NCBI GenBank assembly: GCA_902493915.1
Contig: CABUQY010000069.1
Span: 1 to 8,197, forward strand
DNA: 8,197 bases
Origin: an uncultured Collinsella sp.
GTDB lineage: Bacteria > Actinomycetota > Coriobacteriia > Coriobacteriales > Coriobacteriaceae
Reading direction: 5' to 3'
Shown one piece after another: positions 1-5,274 of the stretch. The notes beneath the pieces were generated by a model. It saw nothing but the letters and a program-made list of their open reading frames with translations. It was not told where the DNA came from and made no database searches. How positions within the stretch are numbered: the stretch's first letter is position 1; every line of letters starts with the position of its first letter. Position numbers and translations under genes: made by a program.

Positions 1-7
1 CCGGCAT
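1..7 (-). CDS. Start of a leftward gene, product unknown (partial)
   Basis: Only an ATG (complement of 5-7) and the next codon, for proline, are visible before the window edge, so nothing can be said about the product. The start is believable because a strong AGGAGG ribosome binding site lies on the same strand (complement of 12-17), four bases upstream of the ATG. A near-consensus promoter lies 35-63 bases further upstream. The gene is divergent from tcdA and is preceded by its own possible operator. The first codon is well supported; the identity is open. Confidence 0.6.
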
Positions 8-41
8 AAGACCTCCTCTCATCATCTCTCATGACGCGCAC

Positions 42-70
42 ACTATACTCGATATTTAGATGTTTGTCTA
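42..70 (-). promoter_or_regulatory. Promoter of the leftward edge gene
   Basis: Reading the minus strand, a -35 box TAGACA (complement of 65-70, 5 of 6 to consensus) is followed by exactly 17 bases and a -10 box TATAGT (complement of 42-47, 5 of 6). The expected transcription start near position 35 gives a leader of about 28 bases carrying the AGGAGG site. This is the best sigma-70-type promoter in the window. It overlaps an inverted repeat (56-71), so it may be controlled by a repressor. Confidence 0.7.
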
Positions 71-79
71 ACTATCTAA
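56..79. promoter_or_regulatory. Possible operator over the edge-gene promoter
   Basis: TTAGA (56-60), six bases, then TCTAA (67-71) form an inverted repeat covering the -35 box and part of the spacer of the leftward promoter. A further TCTAA (75-79) lies eight bases downstream of the second arm in the same orientation, so TTAGAT (56-61) and ATCTAA (74-79) form an outer palindrome as well. The position is typical of a repressor site. The TTAG/CTAA arms loosely resemble metal-dependent DtxR/MntR-type operators, but no regulator can be assigned from this sequence. Confidence 0.35.
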
Positions 80-89
80 TCTTGTACTC

Positions 90-125
90 AAAAAAATAGC
101 CGCCTCCGCGTAATGCGAAGACGGC
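90..125 (-). terminator. Intrinsic terminator on the minus strand
   Basis: An 11-bp stem (99-109 with 115-125), a five-base loop (110-114) and a seven-A run on the plus strand (90-96) give a U-tract terminator when read leftward. Two stem positions (103/121 and 106/118) are G-U pairs in minus-strand RNA but C-A mismatches in plus-strand RNA, so the functional direction is leftward. No protein gene on that strand feeds it, which suggests a short non-coding transcript. Confidence 0.7.
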
Positions 126-186
126 CACTTCTCACGCTACAAACGTGTTTTAGAGTTGGCCAACCCGCTGCAACGGGTGCCATCTG
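90..186 (-). ncRNA. Candidate small structured RNA
   Basis: The minus strand has a complete small transcription unit with no convincing gene in it: a promoter (complement of 192-220), a predicted start near 185, and a strong intrinsic terminator ending at 90. The roughly 95-nt product would fold into three hairpins. The first is a 5' stem of GGC plus ACCCG (174-181) pairing with CGGGT plus GCC (158-167) with a two-base bulge. The second is a short CACG/CGTG stem (133-147). The third is the terminator (99-125). It does not resemble 6S, SRP, tmRNA or T-box RNAs as far as I can judge. A 31-codon open frame (complement of 88-183) spans it and would be nearly leaderless. Its coding region runs through the terminator, which argues against translation. 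Confidence 0.35.
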
Positions 187-191
187 CTTCA

Positions 192-220
192 ATCTTATGC
201 GAACCCCGATCCCATTTCAA
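192..220 (-). promoter_or_regulatory. Candidate promoter for the small RNA
   Basis: On the minus strand, TTGAAA (complement of 215-220, 5 of 6) is separated by 17 bases from TAAGAT (complement of 192-197, 4 of 6). It points at the small RNA region and its terminator. The spacing is ideal but the -10 box is only moderate. Confidence 0.4.
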
Positions 221-256
221 CAAGCCCAAGGGCTCAAATGGAATCGCGATAACACC

Positions 257-262
257 TATAAT
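257..262 (+). promoter_or_regulatory. -10 box for tcdA-tatD
   Basis: A perfect TATAAT lies 45 bases upstream of the tcdA start. No good -35 box is seen 16-18 bases further upstream (the region reads CTCAAA), so activity may depend on an activator or the promoter may be weak. It is the only promoter candidate between the divergent units that faces tcdA. Confidence 0.45.
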
Positions 263-306
263 GGCGATAGCTAAAACACGATTCGCTTCCCCATCGGAGG
301 ATGTCT

Positions 307-1101
307 ATGACCGAAACCGCTGCCGCTCTCGTCGAGACACGCGACACCAAGCTCGAGATCATCATGGGCCGCGAGGCACTCGATAAGCTCGCCGATGCTA
401 CGGTGTTGGTGCTCGGCTGCGGAGGCGTGGGCTCCAACTGCTGCGAGGCACTCGCCCGCGGCGGCATTGGTCATTTCGTCATTCTGGACAAGGACATCGT
501 CGCGCCCAGCAATATCAATCGCCAGGCTATCGCCTTTCACAGCACCATCGGCAAGCGCAAGGTCGATGTTATGGAAGCCATGATCCACGACATCAATCCC
601 GCCGCCACCGTCATCAAGCGAACTGAATACTTGCTGAGCGACAACATCGATGATTTCTTCGCAAGCGTTTTGGAGCAGACGGACGGCAAGCTCGACTACG
701 TCGTCGACGCCATCGACACCATCTCGGCCAAGCTCACCATTGCCAAATATGCTCAGGACCGCGACATTCGTTTGGTTAGCTCCATGGGCGGGGCCAACAA
801 ACTCCATCCCGAGTGCCTCCGCTTTGCCGACATTTTCGATACGGTACGTGACCCCATGAGTCGCATCATGCGCAAAGAATGTAAGAAGCGCGGAATCAAG
901 AGCCTGCGTGTTCTATTTAGCTGCGAGGAATCGGTTAAGACACAGCCCCGCGACCCTTCCAACATCCACGAGCGTACCGAGCTCGGAACCGCCAGTTTTA
1001 TGCCGCCCATCATGGGTCAGATGATCGCCGGCGAGGTTATCCGCCAGATCAGTGGGCGCGGCACTGAGCGCGTGCGCGCCGACGGCCAGCGCCTGGACTA
1101 G
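307..1101 (+). CDS. tcdA: tRNA threonylcarbamoyladenosine dehydratase
   Basis: ThiF/E1-like enzyme of 264 residues, close to the usual family length. TcdA uses ATP to activate the carboxylate of t6A37 in ANN-decoding tRNAs and cyclises it to ct6A; it is cytoplasmic. The nucleotide-binding loop GCGGVG is at residues 37-42, followed by the adenylating-family block DKDIVAPSNINRQ at 61-73. The segment VDAIDTISAK (133-142), the run around SSMGGANKLHP (158-168), the RKECKKRGIK segment (189-198) and the FMPPIMGQMIAGEV tail (231-244) follow the order of the TcdA/YgdL branch rather than ThiF or MoeB. No CxxC zinc pairs were noticed. I start at the second ATG (307) because GGAGG (296-300) is six bases upstream of it. 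The ATG at 301 touches that site and is too close. tatD follows after 14 bases, so the two are probably co-transcribed. Confidence 0.88.
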   Translation: MTETAAALVETRDTKLEIIMGREALDKLADATVLVLGCGGVGSNCCEALARGGIGHFVILDKDIVAPSNINRQAIAFHSTIGKRKVDVMEAMIHDINPAATVIKRTEYLLSDNIDDFFASVLEQTDGKLDYVVDAIDTISAKLTIAKYAQDRDIRLVSSMGGANKLHPECLRFADIFDTVRDPMSRIMRKECKKRGIKSLRVLFSCEESVKTQPRDPSNIHERTELGTASFMPPIMGQMIAGEVIRQISGRGTERVRADGQRLD

Positions 1102-1115
1102 CAGGATGCCCTGCG

Positions 1116-1898
1116 ATGGAACCGCGATTCTTTGACACGCATTGTCACCTTGATTTGACGCTCAGCCCCGATGCTGCAGCCAGTGAGTCGGCGGCGTTGG
1201 GTCTGGGGCTCTTTGACTGCGGGGTCGACCCACGCGACTTTTCGGCCGCAAACGAGCGCGCTCGTCGCCATCCGGGCATCATCGCCGGCATTGGGCTCCA
1301 CCCCTGGTGGCTCGCCGACGGCCGCTGCGGTCCTGCCGAAGTCGATCTGCTTTGCGAAGTTGCTGCCCAAGAGCGCTACATCGGCGAAGTCGGACTCGAC
1401 TTTTCCGCACGCTTCGCCGGAAGCGAACCGCTACAAATACAGGCACTTATCCGGCTCTGCGATACACTCGTGCAGAATCCTCTTGCCGGGCGCGTGATAT
1501 CAATTCACGCCGTTCGTTCGGCAGGAACCGTACTGGACGTCCTCGAATCGCACGGATTACTCATCCCAAACCCCGACTCCCCCGTTATCATCTTCCACTG
1601 GTTTAGCGGTACTTCGGACGAACTCGTCCGCGCGCGTAATGCGGGCTGTTATTTTTCCGTCAACGAACGCATGCTCGCGTCCAAACGAGGACGCGAATAC
1701 GCACGACAGATTCCACTCGATCTTTTACTGCTCGAGACCGATGCGCCGGCCGAGCCAAACACAGAAACAAACGCGCAGTCGCTCATCAGATCGCTCGCAT
1801 GGACCTCAGAACGCATCGCCTCACTCAAAAACTGTGACGCAAAGCATATTGAGTCAGCAGTTTTAGCAAATGCACGCTCTGTTTTTGACCTTCGCTAG
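1116..1898 (+). CDS. tatD: TatD family metal-dependent deoxyribonuclease
   Basis: TIM-barrel metal-dependent hydrolase of 260 residues, full length for the family. TatD proteins act as Mg-dependent 3'-5' exonucleases or DNases, with reported roles in DNA repair and degradation. All metal ligands are visible: H9 and H11 in HCHLD near the N-terminus, H62 in GIGLHPWW, E91 in YIGEVGLD, H131 in ISIHA, H161 in IIFHWFSG, and D199 in LLLETDAP. The start has AGGA (1103-1106) nine bases upstream, and the first residues lead straight into the DTHCHLD strand as expected. It lies 14 bases after tcdA. The C-terminus ends normally (NARSVFDLR). The stop is only five bases before the left arm of the 230-bp inverted-repeat element, so that element did not disrupt the gene. 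A TatD-like hydrolase of another specificity cannot be excluded. Confidence 0.87.
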   Translation: MEPRFFDTHCHLDLTLSPDAAASESAALGLGLFDCGVDPRDFSAANERARRHPGIIAGIGLHPWWLADGRCGPAEVDLLCEVAAQERYIGEVGLDFSARFAGSEPLQIQALIRLCDTLVQNPLAGRVISIHAVRSAGTVLDVLESHGLLIPNPDSPVIIFHWFSGTSDELVRARNAGCYFSVNERMLASKRGREYARQIPLDLLLLETDAPAEPNTETNAQSLIRSLAWTSERIASLKNCDAKHIESAVLANARSVFDLR

Positions 1899-1903
1899 CT
1901 CCG

Positions 1904-2133
1904 GTGGGCAAAAAATGTCAAATATGAGTACTGTTGCATTTCCAGTAACATTATTTTACGGCAGAATAATGCCTTGTTAATGTACAGACGTCCATTAACA
2001 AGGCATTTTAGCATGGATAAAGCCATTTTTAGCAGGTTTAAATCGGTCGCAGACACCCAACTTGACCCTCAAAAGCGCGATTTCGCTGTTACTAAATTAG
2101 TGACAGTACTCATATTTGGCATTTTTTGCCCAC
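1904..2133. repeat. 230-bp inverted-repeat (MITE- or BIME-like) element
   Basis: Two 31-base arms (1904-1934 and 2103-2133) are inverted copies with one difference (T1918 opposite G2119, a G-U pair in plus-strand RNA). In the same register, after a nine-base divergent stretch, seven more bases pair (1944-1950 with 2087-2093). Each repeat unit is therefore about 47 bases. The inner part of the right unit can form a small hairpin (CTGTTACTAA, 2086-2095, with TTAGTGACAG, 2097-2106). The left counterpart can fold more weakly. The element is more AT-rich than the flanking genes, carries no transposase, and fills the gap between convergent genes. I see no flanking target-site duplication. It could be a non-autonomous transposon, two head-to-head palindromic repeats, or a transcription-end structure. 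Confidence 0.75.
1968..2009 (+). terminator. Hairpin terminator downstream of tatD
   Basis: A perfect 15-bp stem (1968-1982 with 1993-2007) has a 10-base loop (1983-1992, containing GACGTC). It is followed by a short T run (2006-2009, partly in the stem). The T run is short and the stem has few GC pairs, so termination strength is uncertain. It sits inside the inverted-repeat element, 69 bases after the tatD stop, and may serve both convergent transcripts. Confidence 0.5.
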
Positions 2134-2138
2134 GAGGC

Positions 2139-2168
2139 CCCGAGGAGGCGACAATTCGACTCCCCGGG
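2139..2168 (-). terminator. Hairpin after the sugar kinase stop
   Basis: Nine bases after the kinase stop, the minus strand can form a 9-bp GC-rich stem (2160-2168 with 2139-2147) around a 12-base loop. One pair (2143/2164) is G-U only in minus-strand RNA, which favours that direction. No U tract follows, so this may be a 3'-end stabilising stem or a weak terminator rather than a canonical one. Confidence 0.35.
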
Positions 2169-2177
2169 ACTGTTCGC

Positions 2178-3041
2178 TTATTCGGAAATCGGTGCCCCAT
2201 GGCCCCAGGAGCCTTCCATACCGCATACGGTCGAGGCAAACCTGGCCGCGAAGTCAAGCGCCCGCTCAATAGCCTCAGGACCATCGTCGCCATGCTTGGC
2301 GGAATCGAGATAGCACATCAGGAACGAAGTCAGGAACGAGTCACCCGCACCCATGGTGTCCTTCATGTCTGTCACGGGCTTGGCATGCTGCCGATAGTAA
2401 CGCTCGCCGTCATAGGCAATGCAGCCCTCAGCGCCAGCCGTTGCGGACACAAAACATGGGCCCAAGCCCTTCACCCAGGCAAGACGCTCGCGAATCTCAT
2501 CCTCGCTCGCAGCGTCTGCCGCGCTAAAGAACGCGAAGTCAACGTAGGGAGCAATCTGCTCGTAGTACTCGTCGGTCGAATCATCCGAGAAGTCAAACGA
2601 AACGGTAATACCCGCTGCCTTCAGCTTAGGCAGCTCGCGCTCGGTAAAGCAGTAGTTACCAGAATGAACCACATCGAACTGTTTCATGTACGAAAGGTCA
2701 AAGCGATCGAGCACATAGCGTGCATCACCACGGATGCCGCCCTCGTTAGACCCCAGAAATACGCGATCACCATCAACCACAGTAACGCGAGCCGCACCGT
2801 TCTCGCCGATGAGCTGCTTGCATTTGGCTAGCTCAACGCCCTCATCCTCAAGACTCGCAATCACATGCTCGGCAGCAGCGTCATTACCAAAGATGCCCAT
2901 ATACGCGGAGCGCACGGCGCCGCACTTCTTGGCATACACGGCAAAGTTCACCGCATTGCCACCCGGATACATTGTGTTGATATGCTCGTAGCGGTCGACG
3001 ACGTTGTCGCCAAACCCAAGAGCGTTAACGTTGAATGTCAT
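2178..3041 (-). CDS. frlD: PfkB-family sugar kinase, fructoselysine 6-kinase-like
   Basis: Ribokinase-fold carbohydrate kinase of 287 residues. FrlD phosphorylates fructoselysine, an Amadori product of cooked food, at O6, after which FrlB splits it to glucose 6-phosphate and lysine. Visible features are the N-terminal GFGDNVVDRY (9-18), the sugar-side GGNAVNFAVYAKK (27-39), FDFSDDS (149-155), VDFAFFSA (167-174), and the PfkB signature DTMGAGDSF (228-236) with catalytic base D234. The GDN..D and GGNAVN..VY blocks and the DFSD segment match what I recall of FrlD more than ribokinase or fructokinase. AAAGGGA (complement of 3049-3055) lies seven bases before the ATG, and a 6-bp hairpin (3055-3070) abuts it. 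It follows the HAD phosphatase gene after 60 bases. No frlB or transporter gene is in view, so the substrate is inferred. The family assignment is firm. Confidence 0.8.
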   Translation of the reverse strand: MTFNVNALGFGDNVVDRYEHINTMYPGGNAVNFAVYAKKCGAVRSAYMGIFGNDAAAEHVIASLEDEGVELAKCKQLIGENGAARVTVVDGDRVFLGSNEGGIRGDARYVLDRFDLSYMKQFDVVHSGNYCFTERELPKLKAAGITVSFDFSDDSTDEYYEQIAPYVDFAFFSAADAASEDEIRERLAWVKGLGPCFVSATAGAEGCIAYDGERYYRQHAKPVTDMKDTMGAGDSFLTSFLMCYLDSAKHGDDGPEAIERALDFAARFASTVCGMEGSWGHGAPISE

Positions 3042-3101
3042 AGCGCCGTCCCTTTCTCGTCCTAACGAGATCGCCGTAATGGCCGCCGTGCCGCCCTGCC
3101 C

Positions 3102-3761
3102 CTACGCAAGCTTCAGCAAATCGGGCAGCTGGTCGATAATCTTGTCCGCGGCATCCTGGCTAAAGCCAAAGCGCTCCTCGCGCTTGGCAATGACTGTCAG
3201 ACCGGCTCGCTTGCCAGCGGTGATGCCAGGCACCGAATCCTCAACGCAGCAGCAGCGATTCGCAGGCAGCCCCAGCAGGTCCAGCGCATGCAGGTAGATG
3301 TCGGGCTCGGGCTTGCTCTCCTTAAACTGCTCGCCGCTCACCACATACTCAAAGGCATCCGACAGCCCGCACGCATTGAGCACTTCATTGATGCTAACCA
3401 TGGGAGACGAGCTGGCAAGCGCCACGCGAACGCCACGGCGCGGCAGCTCTCGAATCGTATCCACGGCGCCTGGGTTAATCAAAGCCTGATAGTCGCGCGG
3501 ACGCTTATGCGCCCATTCGTCCCAACGGGCCAACGCTTCCTCGCCAGTAAAATGCCCCTTACCGGCGCGCTCAAACCAATCGACCAGCATATGCAGGAAG
3601 AACTGATGCGAAGTACCGACCTGCCCATTCAACTCCTCTTGAGTCAGATTAAGCCCAAGCTCCTTGGCAAACGCGGCAGTCTCGCCCAGGTAGTAATACT
3701 CGGTATCGACAATCACGCCGTCCATGTCAAAGATAACGGCGTCGAACGGAAATGCGGACAC
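3102..3761 (-). CDS. HAD subfamily IA phosphatase / beta-phosphoglucomutase-like
   Basis: Protein of 219 residues, typical for the PgmB/phosphatase group. These enzymes hydrolyse or isomerise sugar phosphates via an aspartyl-phosphate. Motif I is FDMDGVIVD (11-19) with nucleophile D12 and acid/base D14. Motif II is ASSSP (116-120), motif III is K150 in ESKPEPDIY, and motif IV is VEDSVPGI with E174 and D175. A helical cap domain occupies about 20-90. I choose the GTG at 3759-3761 because GGAGG (complement of 3767-3771) is five bases upstream. An ATG 48 bases earlier would put the upstream gene's terminator inside the coding region. The sugar-kinase gene follows after 60 bases, suggesting a shared pathway, but whether this is a mutase or a phosphatase cannot be told. 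Confidence 0.85.
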   Translation of the reverse strand: MSAFPFDAVIFDMDGVIVDTEYYYLGETAAFAKELGLNLTQEELNGQVGTSHQFFLHMLVDWFERAGKGHFTGEEALARWDEWAHKRPRDYQALINPGAVDTIRELPRRGVRVALASSSPMVSINEVLNACGLSDAFEYVVSGEQFKESKPEPDIYLHALDLLGLPANRCCCVEDSVPGITAGKRAGLTVIAKREERFGFSQDAADKIIDQLPDLLKLA

Positions 3762-3773
3762 GGCACCCTCCCT

Positions 3774-3802
3774 AACAAAAGGGCGCCTGTAAGCAGGCGC
3801 CC
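3774..3802 (-). terminator. Intrinsic terminator between the two HAD genes
   Basis: A perfect 9-bp GC-rich stem (GGGCGCCTG 3781-3789 with its complement 3794-3802) and a four-base loop are followed, on the minus strand, by TTTTGTT (3774-3780). It lies 22 bases after the Cof-type gene stop and ends just before the ribosome binding site of the next gene. Either the downstream pair is expressed by read-through or it has a promoter I do not see. Confidence 0.85.
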
Positions 3803-3824
3803 GAACCATGCATTATCGGCGATT

Positions 3825-4667
3825 CTAACCCAGCAGCTTATCCAGCGCCACCGCAATGCCGTCTTCATTGTTGTTGGCGGTCACCATCTGGGCCACGGCC
3901 TTGACCTCGTCAACCGCGTTGCCCATGGCAACACCGGTACCGGCCCACTCAATCATGGACTTGTCGTTCTGGCCGTCGCCAAACGATACGACCTCGCTGG
4001 CATCGATGCCGAGCTTGGGCAGGGCGCCCTCGAGCGCACGGGCCTTGTCGATACCGGGCGCCGTAAACTCAAAGTACCAGTCAGCCGTAAACATGCCCGA
4101 AAGCGTCTGCTTAAAGGGCGCATACATCTCCTCGTAATGCGCCTGCAGGTAGGCCGGATCGCCCGCCGTCAGCAGCTTGTCCACGGGATAAGCATCCGCC
4201 ACCTCATGAAGGCTCTCGACTTCGCGAATCTTAAGGTCGCAGGCATCGCGCTCGTATTTGACGATATTCTTCTGCGAGCCGTCAGGCAGCGTGATCATGC
4301 AATGGTACGAGTCCTCGACGTGCAAATCGCGACCGAGCGAAATCATAGGGATCACGTCAAAATTACGCAGGTGATCAATCAGGCGATGCAATTCGTCGGC
4401 AGGCATAGCCTGATCGAACAGTACCTCGTCGGTCTGGGCATCGACGACGTGAGCGCCGTTAAAGGCCACCAGCAGACCGCCATGGTTTTGAAGGTCGAGC
4501 TCCTGTGCCAAGGCGTGCAGCCCCCATGCGGGACGGCCCGAAGCCAAAATGAGCTTAATGCCCGACTCCTGCGCCGCGAGCAGCTTCTCGCGCGTACGCG
4601 GGCTAATCACTTTCTGATCGTTGGTGAGCGTACCGTCGATATCCATTGCGATGGCTTTGATTGCCAT
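3825..4667 (-). CDS. Cof-type HAD-IIB phosphatase
   Basis: Protein of 280 residues, the usual Cof/YidA size. Cof-type enzymes dephosphorylate sugar phosphates, FMN-pathway intermediates or pyridoxal phosphate in the cytoplasm. Motif I is MDIDGTLTND (8-17) with D9 and D11. Motif II is the serine of LASGRP (S43). A C2-type cap follows at about 85-190. Motif III is K208 in GIDKARAL, and motif IV is SFGDGQNDKSM with D231 and D235. The tail GVAMGNAVDEVKAVA (245-259) is the normal Cof ending. The ATG at 4665-4667 has GGGAGG ending five bases upstream and begins directly before motif I. Longer versions starting further upstream would add an unrelated 39-residue stretch. The substrate is unknown. It is first of three leftward genes but is followed at once by a terminator. 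Confidence 0.87.
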   Translation of the reverse strand: MAIKAIAMDIDGTLTNDQKVISPRTREKLLAAQESGIKLILASGRPAWGLHALAQELDLQNHGGLLVAFNGAHVVDAQTDEVLFDQAMPADELHRLIDHLRNFDVIPMISLGRDLHVEDSYHCMITLPDGSQKNIVKYERDACDLKIREVESLHEVADAYPVDKLLTAGDPAYLQAHYEEMYAPFKQTLSGMFTADWYFEFTAPGIDKARALEGALPKLGIDASEVVSFGDGQNDKSMIEWAGTGVAMGNAVDEVKAVAQMVTANNNEDGIAVALDKLLG

Positions 4668-4903
4668 ATATGCCTCCCTGTCATTGAACAACCTTGTCTG
4701 AGCCATCATACAGAACACCCACCGCGACTCTGTTTGCAACGGGCAAAAAGTCATATATTGTCTCAAACATGAACGAGACGCCATCTCGGGGCTCAGTCGT
4801 TCCAGCCCAAACGCCGAGCCACCACATGCAAAGCTGGCGATACCAATCGCGACCGTTCCACAAATCTCATTTCATCCCGTAGAAAAAAATTCAAAATTAG
4901 TTC

Positions 4904-4932
4904 TTGTCAAATCAGCAAAACGAACGTACTTT
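4904..4932 (+). promoter_or_regulatory. Candidate promoter for the right-hand cassette
   Basis: TTGTCA (4904-4909) is followed by a 17-base spacer and TACTTT (4927-4932). The -35 box is good, the -10 box is poor (3 of 6), and the AT-rich stretch just upstream could act as an UP element. Transcription from here would give a leader of more than 300 bases before the first cassette gene, beginning near the 4936-4957 hairpin. Confidence 0.3.
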
Positions 4933-4935
4933 AAA

Positions 4936-4957
4936 GATGACCGCTCCGGTGGTCATC
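4936..4957. other. Hairpin/inverted repeat at the cassette promoter
   Basis: GATGACC (4936-4942) and GGTCATC (4951-4957) form a 7-bp stem around an eight-base loop, with TTT on both sides (4930-4932 and 4959-4961... on the plus strand GTTTG follows). It lies directly downstream of the candidate -10 box, so it could be an operator, a 5' stabilising stem, or a weak bidirectional terminator. Confidence 0.4.
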
Positions 4958-5184
4958 GTTTGATCGAGCATATTCAGTTTCAGTTTTCAGCGTGTAAGAG
5001 AAAGAAGATCGGCAAAGTACAACCCCAAACGCAATGACAACTTAATGAGGTAACTGCCACATGTGAGGCACCTAGGGCATTGCTGTCTCGATTTTGAGCA
5101 CGATGCCTTCCGCCTTGCATGGGCCGTTCCATCCCGCCCCTGCAGCAACTGCCTCACGGGCTCATTGAAAACCGCATAGCACCC

Positions 5185-5265
5185 CAACGTCAGCACATCA
5201 CCCACAGCAAGCACATCACTCACGACAACCAACACATCAACAAACAGCACGAACATCAACCGATT
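5185..5265 (+). promoter_or_regulatory. CA-rich, G-poor 5' leader with ACATCA repeats
   Basis: The bases before the first cassette gene are strongly enriched in C and A, with few G. ACATCA recurs at 5195-5200, 5214-5219 and 5234-5239, and again at 5253-5258. Such sequence is expected to be unstructured in RNA and could aid ribosome loading or bind an RNA-binding protein. A shorter stretch of similar composition precedes the ClpP-like gene (6186-6216). Read as protein it would be a glutamine/histidine low-complexity run, which supports the downstream start at 5275. Confidence 0.45.
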
Positions 5266-5274
5266 GGAGAAGCT

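Larger units (their letters stand above)
4668..5274. other. Gene-poor gap between the Cof gene and the right cassette
   Basis: About 600 bases between divergent units. I see no protein gene with a ribosome binding site. Contents are a CGAGA/TCTCG inverted repeat (4774-4788), an AT-rich stretch (4880-4935), a candidate rightward promoter (4904-4932), a 7-bp hairpin (4936-4957), CAGTTT-like tandem repeats (4975-4989), and a CA-rich leader (about 5185-5265). A promoter for the Cof gene must also lie here. The only leftward -10-like box noticed is TATGAT (complement of 4705-4710), without a convincing -35. Neither tRNA-like structure nor direct-repeat attachment site was found. Confidence 0.6.

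Noticed and set aside
146..164. GTTTTAGAG start like type II CRISPR repeats
   Set aside because: It occurs once, with no second copy at a spacer-sized distance and no cas genes.
301..303. ATG at 301 as the tcdA start
   Set aside because: It directly abuts GGAGG (296-300), leaving no spacing; the in-frame ATG at 307 has the normal six bases.
1899..1980. Extension of tatD into the inverted-repeat element in another frame
   Set aside because: Peptide-like reading is visible through the left arm, but tatD has a normal C-terminus and stop at 1896-1898; the reading is incidental to the repeat.
1974..2831. 285-codon rightward open frame antisense to the sugar kinase
   Set aside because: It starts in the inverted-repeat element without a ribosome site and lacks family motifs; the opposite strand encodes an intact PfkB kinase.
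3807..3809. ATG at 3809 (complement) as start of the HAD-IA gene
   Set aside because: It would place the terminator hairpin of the upstream gene inside the coding region; the GTG at 3761 has a well-placed GGAGG.
4681..4770. 29-codon leftward frame just upstream of the Cof gene
   Set aside because: It ends 13 bases before the Cof ATG and could be a leader peptide, but it has no convincing ribosome site and uses several rare-looking codons.
3288..4772. 494-codon rightward open frame across both HAD genes
   Set aside because: It is antisense to two genes with complete HAD motifs and good ribosome sites, and crosses their intergenic terminator. Long antisense frames are expected in GC-rich coding DNA.
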